A stretch of 6,561 nt of DNA from Desulfobacterales bacterium (GTDB lineage Bacteria > Desulfobacterota > DSM-4660 > Desulfatiglandales > JALVZP01). The stretch spans positions 1 through 6,561 of the forward strand of contig JAMOPX010000199.1 of assembly GCA_027064285.1 (NCBI GenBank), read 5' to 3'. Every line of letters starts with the position of its first letter. Within the stretch, counting starts at the first letter, position 1. The translations under genes were made by a program, and so were the position numbers. Under the pieces are notes generated by a model that worked only from the letters and a program-made list of their open reading frames with translations, did not search any database and was not told the DNA's origin. Below, one piece after another: positions 5,809 to 6,561 of the stretch.

Positions 5809-6174
5809 ATGCCAAATGGAAATATAGACTGGTTCGCTCGAAGATCCACAACAAGTATTAGCCCATTTGAGTTGAATAATGAAGGAAAAGGACAAGCATT
5901 AGTTTTAAGATATGCTGGCTGTAATCTCAGATGCCCACTTTGCTATGCTTGGAAGTATGCGTGGTTTATGCAAAAAAATGGATTTGTATATAACATACAA
6001 AATAGCATTCAAGCATTAAGAAATCTTCTGGGAATAGCGAAAAAGAAGATCGTGTGGATAAGGATACAGGGAGGAGAACCCTGTTTAACGTTTAATAGAA
6101 TTTTGAATACTATTACATTCGCTGTTGAGTCTCTAACTATAGTTCATCAAAATATAGTATCCCGCAGAAATTGA
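5809..6174 (+). pseudogene. Radical SAM protein, C-terminally truncated at an IS630-type element
   Basis: The 121 residues left here are the N-terminal part of a radical SAM enzyme, which uses a 4Fe-4S cluster to cleave S-adenosylmethionine. The cluster motif CNLRCPLC (C-x3-C-x2-C) is at residues 38-45, with a following Tyr-Ala-Trp. The SAM-contacting QGGEP motif is at 87-91 after the strand KIVWIRI. Homology-like sequence stops near residue 109. The last dozen residues (TIVHQNIVSRRN) look like random read-through, and the frame stops at 6172-6174, 32 bases before the transposase start. The rest of the SAM barrel and any substrate domain are missing; relatives usually run beyond 200 residues. 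ATG 5809 is preferred because GGGAG lies 8 bases upstream; GTG 5794, 15 bases earlier, has no usable site. The intact enzyme's reaction cannot be inferred. The product is probably non-functional. Confidence 0.78.
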
Positions 6175-6561
6175 TATAACGGAATAATTTGGATAAAGTA
6201 AGCTTTATGAAAGGGGAACGTATAAAGGTAAAAAACATAGAAGAGGTGAAAGAGAAATTAAAGAGGGAGAAGAAAGAGGATGTTGTGATAAAGCTTATTT
6301 TTCTTAATCTTATAGGAGGGGGAATAAATTTTGAGGAAGCGTGTAGATTTTGTGGGATAGCGGAATCGACAGGGTATTTATGGATAAGGGAGTGGAATGA
6401 AGGGGGATATAAAGGGATAAAAGGGAAAGGGAGAGGAGGAGGAAGGCCAAGCAGGCTATCAGAGGAAGATTTAAAGAAGCTTAAGGAGTTATTGAAAGAG
6501 AAAGCATATTGGACTACCAAAGAAGTAAGGGCTGTGATAAAGAAGTTTTTTAAAATAGAAT
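6138..6561 (+). mobile_element. IS630-family insertion element, left part only
   Basis: The element is inferred from the transposase at 6207 and from the abrupt end of radical SAM homology around 6135-6140. IS630/Tc1-type elements insert at TA, and several TA dinucleotides fall at the likely junction (6138-6139 and 6140-6141 fit best). The exact end is uncertain because the right end lies outside the window, so the terminal inverted repeats and target duplication cannot be compared. Confidence 0.6.
6207..6561 (+). CDS. IS630-family transposase, N-terminal DNA-binding part (runs off the window)
   Basis: The first 118 codons of a transposase of the IS630/Tc1-mariner superfamily are present and continue past the window edge. 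A helix-turn-helix is visible at about 40-62 (FEEACRFCGIAESTGYLWIREW in outline). A glycine-rich linker with an AT-hook-like GRP core (GRGGGRPSRLS, 74-84) comes next, then a second winged-helix segment (SEEDLKKLKELLKEKAYWTTKEVRAVIKK in outline). This order is typical of the two-part DNA-binding region of IS630 transposases. The DDE catalytic domain would lie beyond 6561, so activity cannot be judged. An in-frame TTG at 6189 could add six residues; ATG 6207 is chosen but has no clear ribosome binding site. Codons favour AAG, GAG, AGG and GGG, whereas neighbouring genes prefer AAA, GAA, AGA and GGA, which points to foreign origin. It directly follows the broken radical SAM gene. Confidence 0.85.
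   Translation, partial: MKGERIKVKNIEEVKEKLKREKKEDVVIKLIFLNLIGGGINFEEACRFCGIAESTGYLWIREWNEGGYKGIKGKGRGGGRPSRLSEEDLKKLKELLKEKAYWTTKEVRAVIKKFFKIE

Noticed and set aside
6137..6520. A 127-codon minus-strand frame opposite the transposase
   Set aside because: Its Ser/Phe/Pro-rich composition is what the complement of a purine-rich coding strand gives. The plus-strand frame has clear transposase motifs.
1..6561. CRISPR array, tRNA, rRNA, toxin-antitoxin pair or defence system
   Set aside because: No regularly spaced repeats, cloverleaf-like sequence or known defence gene pair was seen on either strand.

Overview
The window (6561 bases, AT-rich) looks like chromosomal DNA of a thermophilic Gram-negative bacterium. 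The DnaK carries the segment in its nucleotide-binding domain that is typical of Gram-negative DnaKs (compare E. coli). The SH3/coiled-coil/anchor protein is of a type found in Gram-negative cell envelopes. Proteins are rich in Lys, Glu and Ile, and the MoaC has an archaeal-looking C-terminal half. A member of the thermophilic Desulfobacterota or Thermodesulfobacteria would fit, but that placement is inference and no genus is claimed.

Layout. At 1-165 there is a short leader with a plausible promoter and no recognised gene. A plus-strand pair follows: a cytidylate-kinase-like P-loop protein (166-852) and an unrecognised 119-residue protein (869-1228). It converges on the minus-strand chaperone pair grpE-dnaK (3794 down to 1238), leaving only 9 bases between the facing stop codons. 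Two terminator-like hairpins for the dnaK transcript appear to lie inside the coding sequence of the convergent small gene. Upstream of grpE, also on the minus strand, is a tightly packed three-gene unit read as moaE-like, moaC, then the SH3-anchor gene, with overlapping ends (5386 down to 3893). A roughly 420-base divergent spacer follows. On the plus strand beyond it lies the N-terminal part of a radical SAM gene (5809-6174) that stops just before an IS630-type transposase (6207 to the window end), so insertion of the element probably destroyed it.

Functionally, GrpE and DnaK are the nucleotide-exchange factor and Hsp70 of one chaperone cycle. MoaC and the MoaE-like protein belong to molybdenum/tungsten cofactor synthesis. 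The SH3 protein is probably an inner-membrane-anchored periplasmic protein, with no evident link to the other two beyond translational coupling. dnaJ, hrcA and a CIRCE operator are not seen here, nor are moaA, moaD or moeA.

I found no convincing new defence or mobile system. The points most worth a second look are the broken radical SAM gene at the IS junction, the antisense terminators inside the small convergent gene, the archaeal-style MoaC beside a divergent MoaE, and the unrecognised protein at 869-1228.
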